From: Calcarisporiella thermophila CBS 279.70
Taxonomy: Eukaryota > Calcarisporiellomycota
DNA length: 64,000 bases
Reading direction: 5' to 3'
Assembly (NCBI RefSeq): GCF_041956535.1
Contig: NW_027192191.1
Coordinates: 69,702 to 133,701 of the forward strand
The position numbers were made by a program, and so were the translations under genes. The notes beneath the pieces are model-generated. The model made no database searches. It was not told the DNA's origin and saw nothing but the letters and a program-made list of their open reading frames with translations. Numbering within the stretch: position 1 is the first letter of the stretch; every line of letters starts with the position of its first letter. Below are positions 9,588 through 23,793 of this stretch, in pieces.

Positions 9588-12262
9588 TTAATGGATTGCG
9601 GGGTATTTTTGGGGCAGCACGCCGGTGGCGTTGACCAAGGCGAGGGGGCACTGGTCGATCGAGGCTACGTTATTTCCCCACCAAGCCGGGAAGTGGATGT
9701 TGTTGTTCTGCAGGGCGAAGAAGATCACCACCGCCGCAATGGCCACTCCCGCGTCCAACCCGGACGACAGGATGTAGTTGTACTTGGCCCACCACCCGTT
9801 CCAGCGCTTCTTGACATAGAAGTTAAAGAAGAGACCCACGGCGCTCCAGGTGGGCAGCACGTTGGTGGGCGCGGGGGGATATGGCCCGGCACCCAACATC
9901 ACCGCGGCAATGTTGACGTGACGGAGCCACGAGTTGGGCCAGCGCTTGTAGGCGAGCCAGAACGGCACGGGCAAAAGGAAGCCGGCGAGGAAGAACCAGG
10001 CAATGGGGTTGTAGGTGGTGCCAGGGTAGAAGAACTTCAACGGGCCGACCACACCCCACACAACGCTCGATGCGCCAAAGAGACCGGCATTGGGGCACGT
10101 CCACGGGTACGCCTCCTGGGTACAGATGTTGGGGATCACGTCCATCAAGTACTTGGTCGTGCCGAAGCTGACAAAGCTGGCAATCACCGTGCCGACGATC
10201 TGGAATGCGAACATGTCGCGAGGAGGGCTATGAGAAAAGGGGTAGAGTCAGCAAGATGAGGGTGGGGGGGGGGGCACCGCCTGGCGGAAAAAGTAGCTTA
10301 CATTTTCATGTAGTGGCCGAGCTTCAAATCCTGAGCGAACAGCAGCGCCTGCTTGACGGCGATGTATCCGTACGTCTTGAACATCATGTTTCCGATCGGC
10401 GCACCCGGCATGATCACTCCGAACACCCACTCGGTAATCATGGAGATGGTGGGGGCCTGGCCGGTGATCGCGGTGAGAATACCCATCGGGATGACCCAGA
10501 TGACCGCCAGCACGATGGCCACGAGCAGGGTCCACCACGGCATGTCGCTCTTCCACTGAGTGATGGTCACCATGGAGAGGGCAAAGGCTACCAGGAAGAG
10601 GATGAAGTACCACCAGTCGGGGACCTCCTTGTATCGGTCCATAAGGCGGGCGTGGATGTCGTCGTCCGCGCTCTTTGCGCTCTTTAGCCGGGCCCAGATC
10701 TCCTTTCCGTTGTAGAGGATCGAGTGCATGAGAATGGCGCCAAGCGCAGCCAACCCCTGTCCGTAGCAGATGGCAAAGAAGCCGGTGATGCGCACTGGGG
10801 AGTATTCGTTGTAGGCCGTCTCGTTCAGGAGATTGTCGCTGAGCACGCGGTCTCGGTCGAAAATGTTGCCGTAGATGTCGTAGATCTTCGTGTTGTAGAT
10901 CGGGAATTTCTGCGACTCGAAGGTGTTGGTGTAGTACACCGCGGGGATCACGATCCAGATGAAGAAGACAAACCCGGCCAACATGTTGGCGATGATGGGC
11001 CACGGGATCGCGAGGGGGGACACCTGCACCCACGCCACCAGCGAGCTCCAGTCCAGCGAAAAGCTGAGGAAGCCGAGGCCGTTCAGCCCGGAGCCCAGCT
11101 GCGAGACGAGGATGCTGTCCCGGTTGGTCCAGCACAGCCACGAGATGGAGGTGAGGAGGGGCATGATGTAGCCGGGGAACCAGTAGTAGAAGAAGGAGCC
11201 GATCAGCACCATGGTGAAGAACTGGTTACGGGAGATACTCTTGCGGCCCGCCTTCTTCTTAACGTCCGGGGGTAGCTCGCGGTGAAGCGAGTGGAAGAGT
11301 GCCGAGTTGACGAGGTTGATGGGCCAGATCATGGACGCAGGCCGCACGAGGAAGCGGCGAAGGAAGCCCGCAAATCCATAGCCGAGGGTCTGGATGCTCA
11401 GCACGAGGAGGAGGCCGCCCCAGCCGATGTCGACGTTGTAGTAGAGCTTCTGGACGACGATGATATCTACATGCAACGCCCAGAGGTTGCGTTAGTGAGG
11501 AAGCGTGGCAAGGGAGGATATCCAAGCTCCGATTGCAACTCACCAATGGAGTCGTAGTTCACGGATGCGGTGCTGGCCATGATGGCAATCAGCACGTGCT
11601 CCTTCACGTTGAAGGGGCCGGGGTTGAGCGAGACCTCGCGCCCAAAGAAGCGGATCTTCCAGGCCGGCACCACATGCGCCATAAACTTCCCGAACGGGTA
11701 GGCGAGCAGCTGCACCACAATGACCTTGATCAGAAGGGGATTTTCACGGAACCAGAAGAACTGGTTTGTGAATGCAAGGGCGAGGGTGAAGAGGATGCCA
11801 AGCACCCATGCACGGAAAGTGCCGGTGGGCAGGTCTGGGTTGTCGGTGGGCGGAACGGCGGCGCGCACTTCCTCAATAGCTAATGAGCGGGGGCAGGGGA
11901 AAAGAGCGTGAGCATTAGGCTACTGGGAGCCGGTTGGAGGATGAAAGGCACTTACGAGAATCCTCCAGGCTCTCCTCTTCGGATGCCTTTTCAAGATCCT
12001 CATCTTGGAGCTGGAATTTTTCTCCTAAGCATCAAGGCAAGAGAGTGGCAATGCAGCCCATGGTGAGTTCGATGTTCCATTGCTGCGGACTAGAGCACGC
12101 GGCCCTGCCTCCACAGCCCAGAGAAGAGGGGCGGACGAGCTTACCCTTTTCATCCATGATCTCCACCTTGTTTAGTTCTTTGTCATTCACATCTCCATTT
12201 CCATTGGCCAAGGGCTTCTCGGCCGCAGGCGTGGCCTGCACGGCGGGGGTGTCGGCGCTCAT
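9588..12262 (-). CDS. Oligopeptide transporter (OPT family, PT clade)
   Basis: A polytopic plasma-membrane transporter that imports small peptides (tetra- and pentapeptides, in some relatives glutathione or metal chelates) with protons. Minus-strand exons are 12145-12262, 11956-12023, 11544-11879, 10302-11466 and 9588-10227, about 775 residues and standard for the family. The first 80 residues are a charged cytoplasmic tail. The membrane region carries the OPT signatures SLNPGPFNVKEH and, across the last splice junction, HYMKIPPRDMFAFQ. A dozen or more hydrophobic segments are visible. The first in-frame ATG is at 12262. The gene is richer in G+C than the ERO1 gene upstream of it. Substrate specificity cannot be read from the sequence. 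The gene following in transcription is convergent (CZIB). Confidence 0.94.
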
Positions 12263-13222
12263 TGTCAAAGAGAGGGGAGGTGGCAAGCAGGCACGCTCAG
12301 GAACTGCTCACGGCGAAACAGGCGGGGGTTGGCAGAGAGAAGCAGGGATGTAGGGCAACGGCGGGCGGTGCGCAGGGATGGGCAAACAAACAAATATGCA
12401 GGTGCTTGTGATGGGGAAAACGGGCTCAGGTCCGGCGGCAGCTGGGACATTTAAACTCTTTCTTCATCGGATCAGCACTATGAAAAATTTTCAACCAAAA
12501 TGATGCCAGCCCGCCAATCGCAGCCCATGCCACAGTCGGGCATTTTTTCTCCATGTATGGCCGCGAGCACGCAATTATTGCACGCCTGCAAATCACTGGC
12601 TCGCCGCCCGATTGGTCTGCTCGTCCCTCCAAATCCCCGATGGGGAGGAGGTCCGCCAGCGGCCGTCGAACCCGGCCTGCTCGCTAGACCGCGCAATCTG
12701 CGCCCGCGATGGAGGAATCTGCGGCAACTCAGGCCGCCCGCCCGGCCTCTCCTTCCTTGCACAACCTTCGCAATCCAAACAAAGCTTATCCTTGTGTGCT
12801 CTCTGTCAACGGGATTGCGGATTGCCTCACGGCCCATCTCGTCCAGCTCCCCTTGGAGGCTGGGCGTCGTCACTACGCGTCTTCTTGTTCAACCATGGGA
12901 TTTTTATTTTCATTCTCGATTGCGAATGTTCCTGGTTCCTCGAAAAAAAAAAGGGGGGGGGGATTCGCGGATGAGGGTTGAGCGGGGGAGAGGAGAGATA
13001 GATAGGGTGAGAGAGTCAGCGAGAAAGACAGGAGATAAATAATAATATGTCAAGGGAGATCTCTCCTCGAGGGGACAAGAAAGAGAAACAAGAGAGGGCC
13101 CAGCAAGGCATAGAATGAGAAAGAGGAAGAGGAAACAGGTTATTAATAGCGAATGAAGACATTAGTACGTGATGTTCTATAAAAAGGAAAAAAAAAATGG
13201 AAGCAGGTGGGCTTTGGTAGCC
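12263..13222. other. Intergenic region between OPT promoter and CSE1 3' end
   Basis: About 0.96 kb. Overlapping reading frames of 60-180 codons exist on both strands at 12426-13042, but they are arginine/proline-rich, occupy all frames of a G+C-rich block, and show no recognisable domain, so I treat them as shadows of base composition. An A10G10-type tract lies at about 12943-12962. No RNA gene was recognised. Confidence 0.5.
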
Positions 13223-16200
13223 TTAAAGGGTTACACCCGCCGCTGTCAAGTATCCCTGGACATGGGCCTGCACCTCCGGAGGAAGCGTCGCCATGGCGGG
13301 GGCAACCACCCCGGGACTGCGCTGGTTGAGCGCGCCCAGCCCTCGCGCCAGCATCGCGCGCGGCTCGGTGACCTCGCGCAGAGGATCGGCCTTGTCCCGC
13401 GTCGTCACCTGCAGGCGTGAGAAATTGACCTGGACCCCGGACTCCTCCAGATCCAATCGGAACAGGTCGTCCTCCACATCATCGCGAGGGATTTCGGGCG
13501 ATGCCTCGAGCAGCTTCACCACCGCCGCCAGGGTGTTCGGCCAGATGCCGAGGTAGGGCTGGGTCAGCATGGTGGGCGATTCGGTCAGCAGGCGGGTCAG
13601 TCCCACCGCGCACACCTTGCGGTCCACGTCCTTCTGGAGCTTGGTGGTGTCGGTGATGATGATGTTCCTGACCAAGTCCGCAAACATCCTATTCAATGGA
13701 GAGATCGCATCAAGGTTAGCCACAGCCTTCTGGCGAGAGTGCCGAGGGGCGTCAAAAGGGGCTAGGGGCGCCGATCCACTTACTTTGGCTGAATGGACTC
13801 GTAGACCTGCAGCACCGTTTCGGGGCCTCCACCCTCCTTGTTCAAGGCCATGGCAAAGCAAGTGAAGTGCACGTATCCGCGTACCAGCTTCTCCGTCTTG
13901 CTACGCTGCAGCCGCTCCAGCATCAAGATGAAGATCTTCCTCAGGTAGGGCGAGAGAGCGTTCCTATAACAATAGAGGGTGTATAAGCCACTCACGGCCG
14001 GTCCGCACAAGGGGGATAGCGACCTACATTGGAACGTGCTGATAGATCGCGCACAGCAGCTCGAAGCCATAGGAGTCGTTGATGCGGGAGGCGATTAATT
14101 TGTTGAAGAGGCCGAGCAGCGGCTCCAGCTGCTGGTTGGCCACAAGGAAGGCGGCGCCTTTGCTGAGGAATTCCTGCAGGAAGCGAGAGAGCGCGGGGAC
14201 ATTGCCCTGGAACTCCCAGAGGAAGGGCTGCATCAGAGGCCCAGCCAGTGACTGGTACGAGGGGGGAAGATCGCGGTGGCACTCGAGCAGCTGGGAGAGG
14301 ATCTGGAACTCATACGGCTGGAACTCTGTAGCGCGGCCCCGCAATGCAAGGCGTCCGTCACTCATCTCTCCCCAACCTTAACCTCAAAAAAGAAAGGCTT
14401 ACCTTGGATATCCTGCTGCATGATCATCTCAAACGGTGGGAACAACATAGCCTCAAACTGCTGAAGCATCTCGGGCTGGGCTGGGCACACAAAGCGCACG
14501 AGCGCAGCAATCGCCTCAAATAGGTAGTGGTTGAACCTTGGATTGCTGGGATTCTTGCACACCTCGCCCAGGATAGTCGTCAACTTCCCCATGATGATTT
14601 GACCATACGGCGCCATATCAGCACGACTGGTGATGGCAACACGCATGACAGCTATAAAAACAAATCAGGCAGGCTGGAGTTAAGCGGAGGCGGCAGGAGG
14701 AGAGGGGGGGGGAGGGAAGCCATGAGATGTTCCGAATACTCACTCTTCATCAAGTGCTCATTTTCGGCGAGCTTCTCGGGAGTGGTGCCCCGCTCAATTA
14801 GGGCAAAGAGCTTGATAAGAAGGGTCTCGGTGTATGGCTTGATATCAGCTTGAGTAAACCTAAAGGGGAACCGCACAGGTTGCACGAAAACGATGAGTGC
14901 GCAGTCACTCTTGCAGCAAACCATCGGTGGTATGACTTACACAAAAACTCTGTCCCGTTTCAAGAATAAAATTCGCTCAATGGTAATGGCTGCATAGGTG
15001 TGCACAACAAAATTGTCTGAAGAGAGGTGCTCGACCAGCATGGGGAAGATGCTCACAAGCTGTTCCTTTGTCAGCTGGTTGCGGAAAGTGTGCAAGTACT
15101 TGATCGCGTCCACCTTGAGCACGGGATGGCCCTGGTTCAGAGGGGCTTGGAGATCCTGCGCAACATGGTTCGAGAAGAATTCAACCACATTGACAAGATT
15201 GCTGGTGGCGGTCGCGCCATGCTAAGAATAGAGCGTGAGAAGTTGCATCCCTAAGCATTGGGGGTTCAGAGCACGAGTGAAGCAATGCATACCTGCTGGG
15301 CATAGCCTTTAGCAGCAATGGAGGTGAGCAAGTAAATGGCAGTGTCCTTGTCCTTCCAATTAGCACTTGGATTCGAATTGAATTGCTACCGCGTGCATTA
15401 TACAGAATTAGAACCCATCCACCGGACAGAGGCATGGAGAGGAGAATGGGCCAACTCCAGGGTTAAGGGGGAAGAGCTGGGGAGAAATTTCTCCTCTGAA
15501 CTCACCTGCAGATAATGGTTGATGTACTGTGAAATGATGGCGGTAATTTGTGACTCGAACTGCACCATGATCCCACGCACCAAATCAGTAGCAGCACGGC
15601 GACGGGTATCGGTATCTAATAGAGAAAAGAAAGTAAAAGGAGAGTCAAAAAAGAAGCCGGATACCCTTTTGGGGTTAGGCGGGGGAATTTACCTGATCCC
15701 TCTAAATCCCTTCGGATATACTCAATAGGATCATCTTCAAATAACTCCTCATCCGAGGTGCGCAACTGCATGTTGGGCAGAATAACTTTCTCGCAGATCT
15801 GACGCATGGTTTCTTCGCTGCTGAAAAGGTTGCGGTGCTTGTCGTACTTGACGACGGCGGAAAGGACAGAGATGGCTTTGCTCACAAGCTAAATAGACAC
15901 AGACACCCAGACATATAAGTAAATGGTTACGGATGTAAGAGAGGTCGTTAGCATAGGAAAAGCCTACAATATCATATTTGGGCTCGAGGCCGGTCGTTGT
16001 CAGCAGAGTCCATGTCGTCTCGAAAAATTGTGGGAGCATAGGGAATACATCCTCATAGCGTGTCACATACATCTCCACAATCTCGCAGATACCCGCCTTG
16101 ATCTTCTCAAGGATGCCGGCGTCCTCCTCATCCTAAATTGAGGCCCCATCCGATGAGTATGCATCTCACGGTCAAGCAAGGAGAAATGTATGAACACTTA

Positions 16201-17237
16201 CTTCAGATTCCAGAATGGGATTCTTGTACGTCAGATATCGGTATAAAATGGCCATAAACTCCTCCATGTGATCCTCGAAGTACTCGGGGATATCCTGACA
16301 GTTGAGGTCATAGAAGATCTTGACAAGATGGAGGAGGGTCTGAGCCACTTGGGGTAGTACCGTTGCATTGCTCGCGTTAGCTTGAATCAGGGCATCCGTT
16401 TGCTAAGGACAGAAATTAGAAGAAGAAAAAGCATTACAATTCCAGTATTGAATCGAAAGTACATCCAATTCCAAAATAATCACCTTCATGATGTTCAGGA
16501 ATGGCTCTGCAAACTGCTCCAACACAAATCGAATCTCAAGGAAAAGTTCATTGGTCCGGAATTCCCCTCTCCATCTCTTGAAGATGGAGTGCGCCGTTTG
16601 TAAAACTCCATTGTTAGCCCCATGGTCTGTCGGGCTTATCTTGGAGATGAGAAGTGGGAGCAATTCCGTCCAACGTTGTGGGAAGTCACAGTCTGCGATA
16701 ATGGAAACCGCTTCGCTAATTTGCGCTTTGAGATTTGCGGGAAGAGCAATCATTAGATCGACAATTTGTGATTTAATGGCAAGGCGATCCGAATCTGCAA
16801 TCCGATTGGCCTCATCCTCATCCTACCCATGAAAGATATATTTCTTAACTTTGCTATTCTCTTGTAAAATCATAGACCAATTTTTGCTCACATAGGCAGA
16901 TTTCCAATTGCGCTTAACAAAATTCTTGAAAAGCAGGGCGGCTGCCACTCGCACCGACGGATCCACCGCATCATTGGCAACAAGTCTTAGAACGAGGATT
17001 GGGTAGTTGGGCTGCGTTTCCACCGATTGTAGGGTTTTCTCGGCTAAAAATTAGAGGGCACGGGATGAGAAGGACACCAGGAGAATCATCGGAAAATGAG
17101 GTGCCCGTGCAGAGAGGAGATTGGACTTTATTACGCGTCCTCTTTGCGAAAAACTCACCTTGCTTTGCTGTGGCCGGGTTGAGGGTTTGTTTGAGCGTCT
17201 CCGAAAGAAGAGTTAGATTCTGGTCATTAATCTCCAT
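13223..17237 (-). CDS. CSE1: Exportin-2 / importin-alpha re-exporter CSE1 (CAS)
   Basis: A HEAT-repeat karyopherin that exports importin-alpha from the nucleus with RanGTP. The start is at 17237 (MEINDQNLTLLSETL) and the stop TAA at 13223-13225, split into roughly a dozen exons with short introns. Family landmarks in order are VETQPNYPILVLRLVAND, VRVAAALLFKNFVKRNW, the CAS-typical SIIADCDFPQRWTELLP, an acidic DLNCQDIPEYFEDHMEEFM block, EYIRRDLEGSDTDTRRRAA, ATSNLVNVVEFF, VDAIKYLHTFRNQL, NPRFNHYLFEAIAALVRF, GNVPALSRFLQ and the C-terminal LLTESPTMLTQPYLGIW. For example, the last junction joins QPK and MFADLV. Expected length is about 960 residues. The neighbour eIF5B is on the same strand, but nothing suggests shared regulation. 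Confidence 0.93.
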
Positions 17238-17852
17238 GGTTTCAACGTGTTTTAGTCTCGAGAAATAGAAACTGAACTCGGACTCGGACAGGCTGTGAAA
17301 TACAAAATGAAACGCGTTCTGGAGACCTTTATTTTTAATTGTGGCTTAGCCCTACATGGAAATGCAAAGAATGCCGTGTCAGGCCATCCCAATTCAGAGC
17401 CGTGCATCCTTGACTCGACCGTGACTTCATAGCACAATTTCTCTACAGCGCCGCACTCTGCAATCAGTCCATTAGCCTTCATACGCCCCTTCCACATTAT
17501 AAACTCCTAATTGATTATCCACACTATTGTTTTCCAGAGTTCATGATATACATAAACGTTGACAATCTTTGTTATTGGATTCAAGTTTAATCAAGGTTTT
17601 TCGATTAAAATATCCTGCAATGACACATCTATACTCCACCTCTGTGATACATAGCAATACCTGCTTTGAGGTCCATATTTATTTTTTTTCTCCATAGCTA
17701 GAGAACAGACCAGGCTCAGGTCAGCTCGAAAATGATCAAGTGGAAACGTTGTAAGTGTTTCTTATATTTTTGTTTATTGCTTGTTTTTGCACCATATTTA
17801 ATAGTTTCAAGGTTCCAAAATATATAATAATGAAATTAAAAGAGTCCTCCGT
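17238..17852. other. Intergenic region between eIF5B 3' end and CSE1 promoter
   Basis: About 0.6 kb, AT-rich in its lower half. I see no gene, repeat or RNA structure. It should contain the CSE1 promoter and the eIF5B 3' untranslated region. Confidence 0.5.
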
Positions 17853-20800
17853 TTAATCCACCCCCAAAATCTTCTTCAGCTTAACCACCACCGCCCACTC
17901 TTCCTTGGATAAATCATTGCGGAAGGTCTCTTTAAGCACATCGATGGACTGTCGTGTGATGCGCGAGTATAACTCGTCCTGCTCGAGGAAGTGTCGACCG
18001 ACCATCTTGGGCGTCTCATACGAGGCGCACTCAATCTTTACGGCTACACCGCCACCCGCTTGTCCGCGTTTCACCACCTCCACCGTCTTGTGGTTCTGCT
18101 CCATGCTAGTAATTCGGCCCAACGTCAGGACTTCGCGCTTCTTGGTCTCCGGATCCGTGTGCACCACGCAAATGGGCGTTCCCGTACGGAGCACACCCTC
18201 CACCACGTCCACTCCAATAACGATGGGATCGCGCTTGTTAAACACCGCGCCGGGCACAATTCTGAGAATGCATGGGAATACCGCTTGGGGAGCTTGATCC
18301 TTCCGCTTCTGCTCAAGGATCTCCTTATTGTAGGCGGTGAACTGGTCGAATAGATGATAAATAATGTCCGCCTTGAACACCTTAACGCCCACTTCGTCCG
18401 CAAGATCTTGCGCCTCCTTCTCCACCTTAACGTCGAAACACAGCATCACCGCAAGTTCGCGTGCCTTCTCAAGCATCACTGAAGCCCGCTGAACATCCTT
18501 CTTGTGCACGGGACCAATGTTGATGCCTGAGACGGGAATTTTGCATGAGCGGAGGAACTCAAGCAGAGCCTCGAGGGAACCGAGCGTGGACGCCTGGACC
18601 CATACACCGCTTCCACTCTTGTCGATGGCGCTCATAAGCCCCTTAAGGTCCGACATCACCTCGTCCATGACTTCCTCCTCGTCATCATCAGGGCCCACGA
18701 CCATCAAGCGAGACCCGGCAATTGCCTTTTCAAGATCGGGCGCACAGATCTTCACACCCATAGCAGCCTTGATGGCCTTGTGGTGCACGTATGCGGATTT
18801 AACACGGAGTTCCTTGAGCGGCTGAGGTGTAAGCAGGGCACGTACGTTCGTGGCAATTGGCCCGTTTAACCCGCACAATACTATCCGATCTCCCTCGTGT
18901 AGCCAGCCGTTCACCAAGACTACATCAATCGTGGTGCCCAGACCCTCGATCACCTTGACTTCAAGCACAGTGGCCTCGAGCTCCGAGAGGTACATAAGCT
19001 GTTCGCTCATACGCGTTTGCGTCAGCTGCACTAGCAACATCAACAGGTCGGGAATACCCTCGCCCGTGATTGCAGAGGTGGGAATCAGTGAGACGTTGCG
19101 TTTAAAGTTCTTGTTATCGTAGTAAAGACAAGCGTTTAATCCCACTTTCTCCGCAAACTCGACAATGGTACGCTGCACACGATCCTCGAATTCGAGCTGC
19201 ACGTGCCTCTTCTGTTTCGCCAGCGAGTCACGGAAGGCATTGTCCGGTGTTGGTTCCCATCCGTAGATACGATCGATCTATCAATCAAAAAGAATATTAA
19301 TGACTAGCAGTGGGAATTGAGTCGATCCCGATCATCACCTTGTTCAATGCAACAATGAATGGCGTCTTCCTGTCTTTCAATAGTCGCAAGCTCTCCAAAG
19401 TCTGCGGTTCGAGACCATGCATGATATCAACGACCAAAATGGCGATATTGCAAAGCGATGAGCCACGGGAACGCAAGTTTGTGAAAGATTCGTGCCCAGG
19501 AGTGTCGATGACAAGCAAACCGGGTAGCTTATACTCCATCTTCCCATCCTTGTTGAGTACCGCCGTTTTCGTTTTAATTGTTTCAACTGGGAAGTAAGTA
19601 GCACCAATCTGCTGTGTAATACCTCCGGCTTCACCCTCCTGGACATTAGTTTGCCGAATTTTGTCGAGAAGTTTAGTCTAAGTTGAAAAAGAGGTTAAAT
19701 ATACCTAAGCAAGGGATCAAAAATACCATTAAAAATATACTGACCTTGCCGGTATCTACGTGACCAAGAATACAACAAATTGGGGAACGTAATTCATCCT
19801 TGGACCTCGCTGCCATTGCTTCTTCGTGGCGTTTCTGAAAAGCATACGAATATATTTGCACTTTGTTAAATAACAAAAAAAAAATATTATGCAAAACACT
19901 CTTACCTTTCTCCGATCTGCGGCCTCCTGTTTCCGTTGTAGAGCCATTTTTTGAGTAGCGGTAAGTTCTTCATCACTCTCCTCATCACTCTCCTCATCAC
20001 TATCATCTTCGTCCTCATCCTCGCTCTCGCTTTCCTTTTTGCTCTTCTTATCATTCCCCTTGGCTAGCTTCTCTGCCTTCTTTTCAGCTTTCTCCTCCTT
20101 CTCCTCCTCCTCCTCCTCTTCTTCTTCCGATTCATCTTCCCAAGATTCTTTAATATCTTCAGCCTCTTTGGCATCCTCCTCCTCCCAGCTCTCTTTAATA
20201 TCATCTTCTTCCCAGCTATCCTTAACATCAGCACTCTCTTCCCAGCTCTCTTTAATGTCTTCTAAAAAACATCATTAGATTAATTATGAGACTTCAATTA
20301 CGAGGAGTCGATTAATGATTTTACCACTTTCTTCTTGTTCTTTCTTTTTCTTTTCGGCCTCAGCCTTTTTTCTCTCCTCCTCCTCTTTTTTCTTGGCCTC
20401 CTCCTCCACTTTTTTCTTGGCCTCCTCCTCAGCGTTCTTATCCTCCTCGGACTTCTTAGTCGGCTTCTTCTTCTTTCCATATACCGGGCGCTTCTTTTCC
20501 GGCTGCTCTAAGCCCTCAATGCGTACTCCGGATTCCAGTAATTGCTGTAATCGCAGTTGTGCTCGTTGCTGGGCTTCTTTTTGCGCCTTTGTTAGAAGCT
20601 TGCCTTCTTTTCGCAGTTGCTCTCGTTTAGCCTTCTCTTTTTCCTTTTTGCGTTGCTTGGCCTCCTCGATCTTGCGCTCTTCCTCCTCAATTCGCCGACG
20701 CTCCTCTTCTTCTTTTCGGCGCTCTTCCTCTTCACGCTTACGCTCTTCCTCTTCAGCTGCCTTCTGTGCCTCCAAGATAGCCTAATAGTATCAAGAAGGT

Positions 20801-21483
20801 GCATTAATATTACTATTGATGTTTCCTAGTGAATAAATAGATAAATAAAGACCTGCAGTGCTTTTAGACCGGGCTTCTTCTTTCCTTTGGCTGGCGCAGG
20901 TTCTGGAGCCTTTTCTTCTGTAGCAGCCTTCTTCTTCTTCTTCTTCTTCTTAGACTTTCCGCCTCCGCCCTCTTCCTCCTCTTCTTCGTCTTCTACTTTC
21001 TCAGCAGACGGTGCAGGTGAAGCTTCCTTAATGGCATCTTGACTCTTCTCAGCCTCTCCCATATCCTTGGCTTCTTTAGCTTTCTTAGCCTCTGCTGCCT
21101 TCCTCTTGGCTTCTTTTTGTCGTTCCTTCTTCTCTCGTTCCTTTTCTTTCTTAGATTTAATCTTAATTTCACCAGCATCTTCTTCCTCTTCGTCGGGGGT
21201 GGAGATTGGCGCTGCGGGTTGGCTCTTCTTCTTATCTTTTTTATTTGCCCGAGCTACTTGCGCTAAAAGTCCATCACCATCATTATCGTCATTTGCGTCG
21301 CCATTCGCATCGTTAACAATAGCGGCGTCTTCTTCAAACTCATTATCCCTTTGATAAGGTTGATAAAAACAGTTAGACTCCCGATTGAAAGAATAATCCA
21401 ATTATTTCACATTAAATGATATGTTGGAAAAAGTCATACCAATAGTCGTCTTGTATTTTCTTTCCACCCTTCTTTTTTCCCAT
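17853..21483 (-). CDS. FUN12: Translation initiation factor eIF5B
   Basis: The IF2-type GTPase that promotes 60S joining. It starts at 21483 with [15 protein letters not shown] and ends with TAA at 17853, in about eight exons. A long charged N-terminal region contains lysine- and glutamate-rich low-complexity blocks, including four copies of a D-[IV]-K-[ED]-SWE unit encoded at about 20150-20262. The GTPase domain has G1 GHVDTGKT assembled across a splice junction near 19744, [11 protein letters not shown]3 DTPGHES, G4 NKVDR and SAITGEG. A single large exon (17853 to about 19275) carries domains II-IV, with [43 protein letters not shown] and [13 protein letters not shown]. Length and order fit the family; only the N-terminal repeat is unusual. 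Confidence 0.96.
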
Positions 21484-22342
21484 TTTGATTTCCAATCTTT
21501 CGTTGATCAGACTATCGTTGTAAAATAATCCTGATCACTCGCGTTGTTTATAATGTTTGCTTCGGCTGCGCCATCTTACCTTTACTGAATTTTCTTACTA
21601 TAATTTCTTAGTAGCTGTTCAAATTGCAAAAATAAAATTAACAAGAGCTGAACGGCATCTCTAATAAGGATAATTTGGATTATATTCAAAATACGCGGAA
21701 TGGTTACATCCAATTAAAGCATCCTCTTGGTATGCAATATCTACATCATTTACGGCAGGACGTTGCGTAATAATTGCCCCATTGAGTAGAATCGGATACC
21801 TCAAGAATACTTGTGAATGAATTATCCCCTCAATAAAATGGATTACAAACACGGTCTTCTTCCCGAAAGTGATATAAAATCATATAGGATATTTTTGGCA
21901 GAAAATATAATCCCAGTGGTTGGAAAAAAAGCAACAGGAGGAGCATATGGTTATACATAGAATTGAGACTGCAATGAATCCCCAATAATACAAAGAAATT
22001 CGGAGTTTATCATTGCCATAGAGAAGCAAGTTTGCATGTTACCATTATATTGTTCTCTAATAACGCTACAGGAAACAAGTTTATCTGTGATTGCTCAAAT
22101 TGGCTCGAATTGTCTTGCACCACGATTATTCATCTTTTTGAATAATTCAAAAGTTGAATAGTAGTGGTTCGGTTCAATAAGAGTTTTTCCAAAAGTTTTC
22201 AAATGCTTCGAACCGTTCATCTGCTTAAACTAGCATCATGCATTAATTGACATAATCCCCCCTTCTTTTTGGTTATGTGTTGATTTATTTTATTCAATAA
22301 AATAGTGCAAACTCTTAAGAAAATCTACAAAGCACAAAATCC
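21484..22342. other. Intergenic between eIF5B promoter and RPN11 3' end, with an unexplained open segment
   Basis: About 0.86 kb, AT-rich. On the minus strand 21661-21850 is open without an ATG and reads like a folded protein segment (FIEGIIHSQVFLRYPILLNGAI, ending NPNYPY and a stop). It has no clear partner exons upstream. It may be a gene relic or an unannotated small gene; I could not connect it to a family. Confidence 0.3.
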
Positions 22343-23613
<1,271 letters not shown>

Positions 23614-23793
23614 TTTTAGTGGTAAATTAACAATCAAAAAGAGTAGATTATTCAAAAAAAAAAATTGCGAAAGCAGAATAAGTAGCATACGCGTACACAA
23701 TCCTGGAGCTACTCTAACCTAACCTAATTTTATGGATTTTTATTATTTCTATTTCTCCAAGAGTCGTTTTGTATTAGATCATTCCTTAGCAAA
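23614..23793. promoter_or_regulatory. Shared bidirectional promoter of RPN11 and SART1
   Basis: Only 180 bp separate the two divergent start codons, so promoter elements must be shared or overlapping. The interval is AT-rich and contains CTAACCTAACCTAA near 23713-23726, the most distinctive short repeat in it. Its function is inferred only from position. Confidence 0.5.

Noticed and set aside
9591-11883. Plus-strand frames of up to 222 codons opposite the OPT gene
   Set aside because: Antisense to a well-supported transporter with signature motifs; charged low-complexity composition only.
12426-13042. Overlapping 60-180 codon frames on both strands upstream of OPT
   Set aside because: They occupy most frames of a G+C-rich block, are Arg/Pro-rich and show no domain or splice structure, so they are composition artefacts.
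20284-20829. Plus-strand Ser/Phe-rich frames opposite eIF5B
   Set aside because: Antisense shadow of the Lys/Glu-rich N-terminal coding region.
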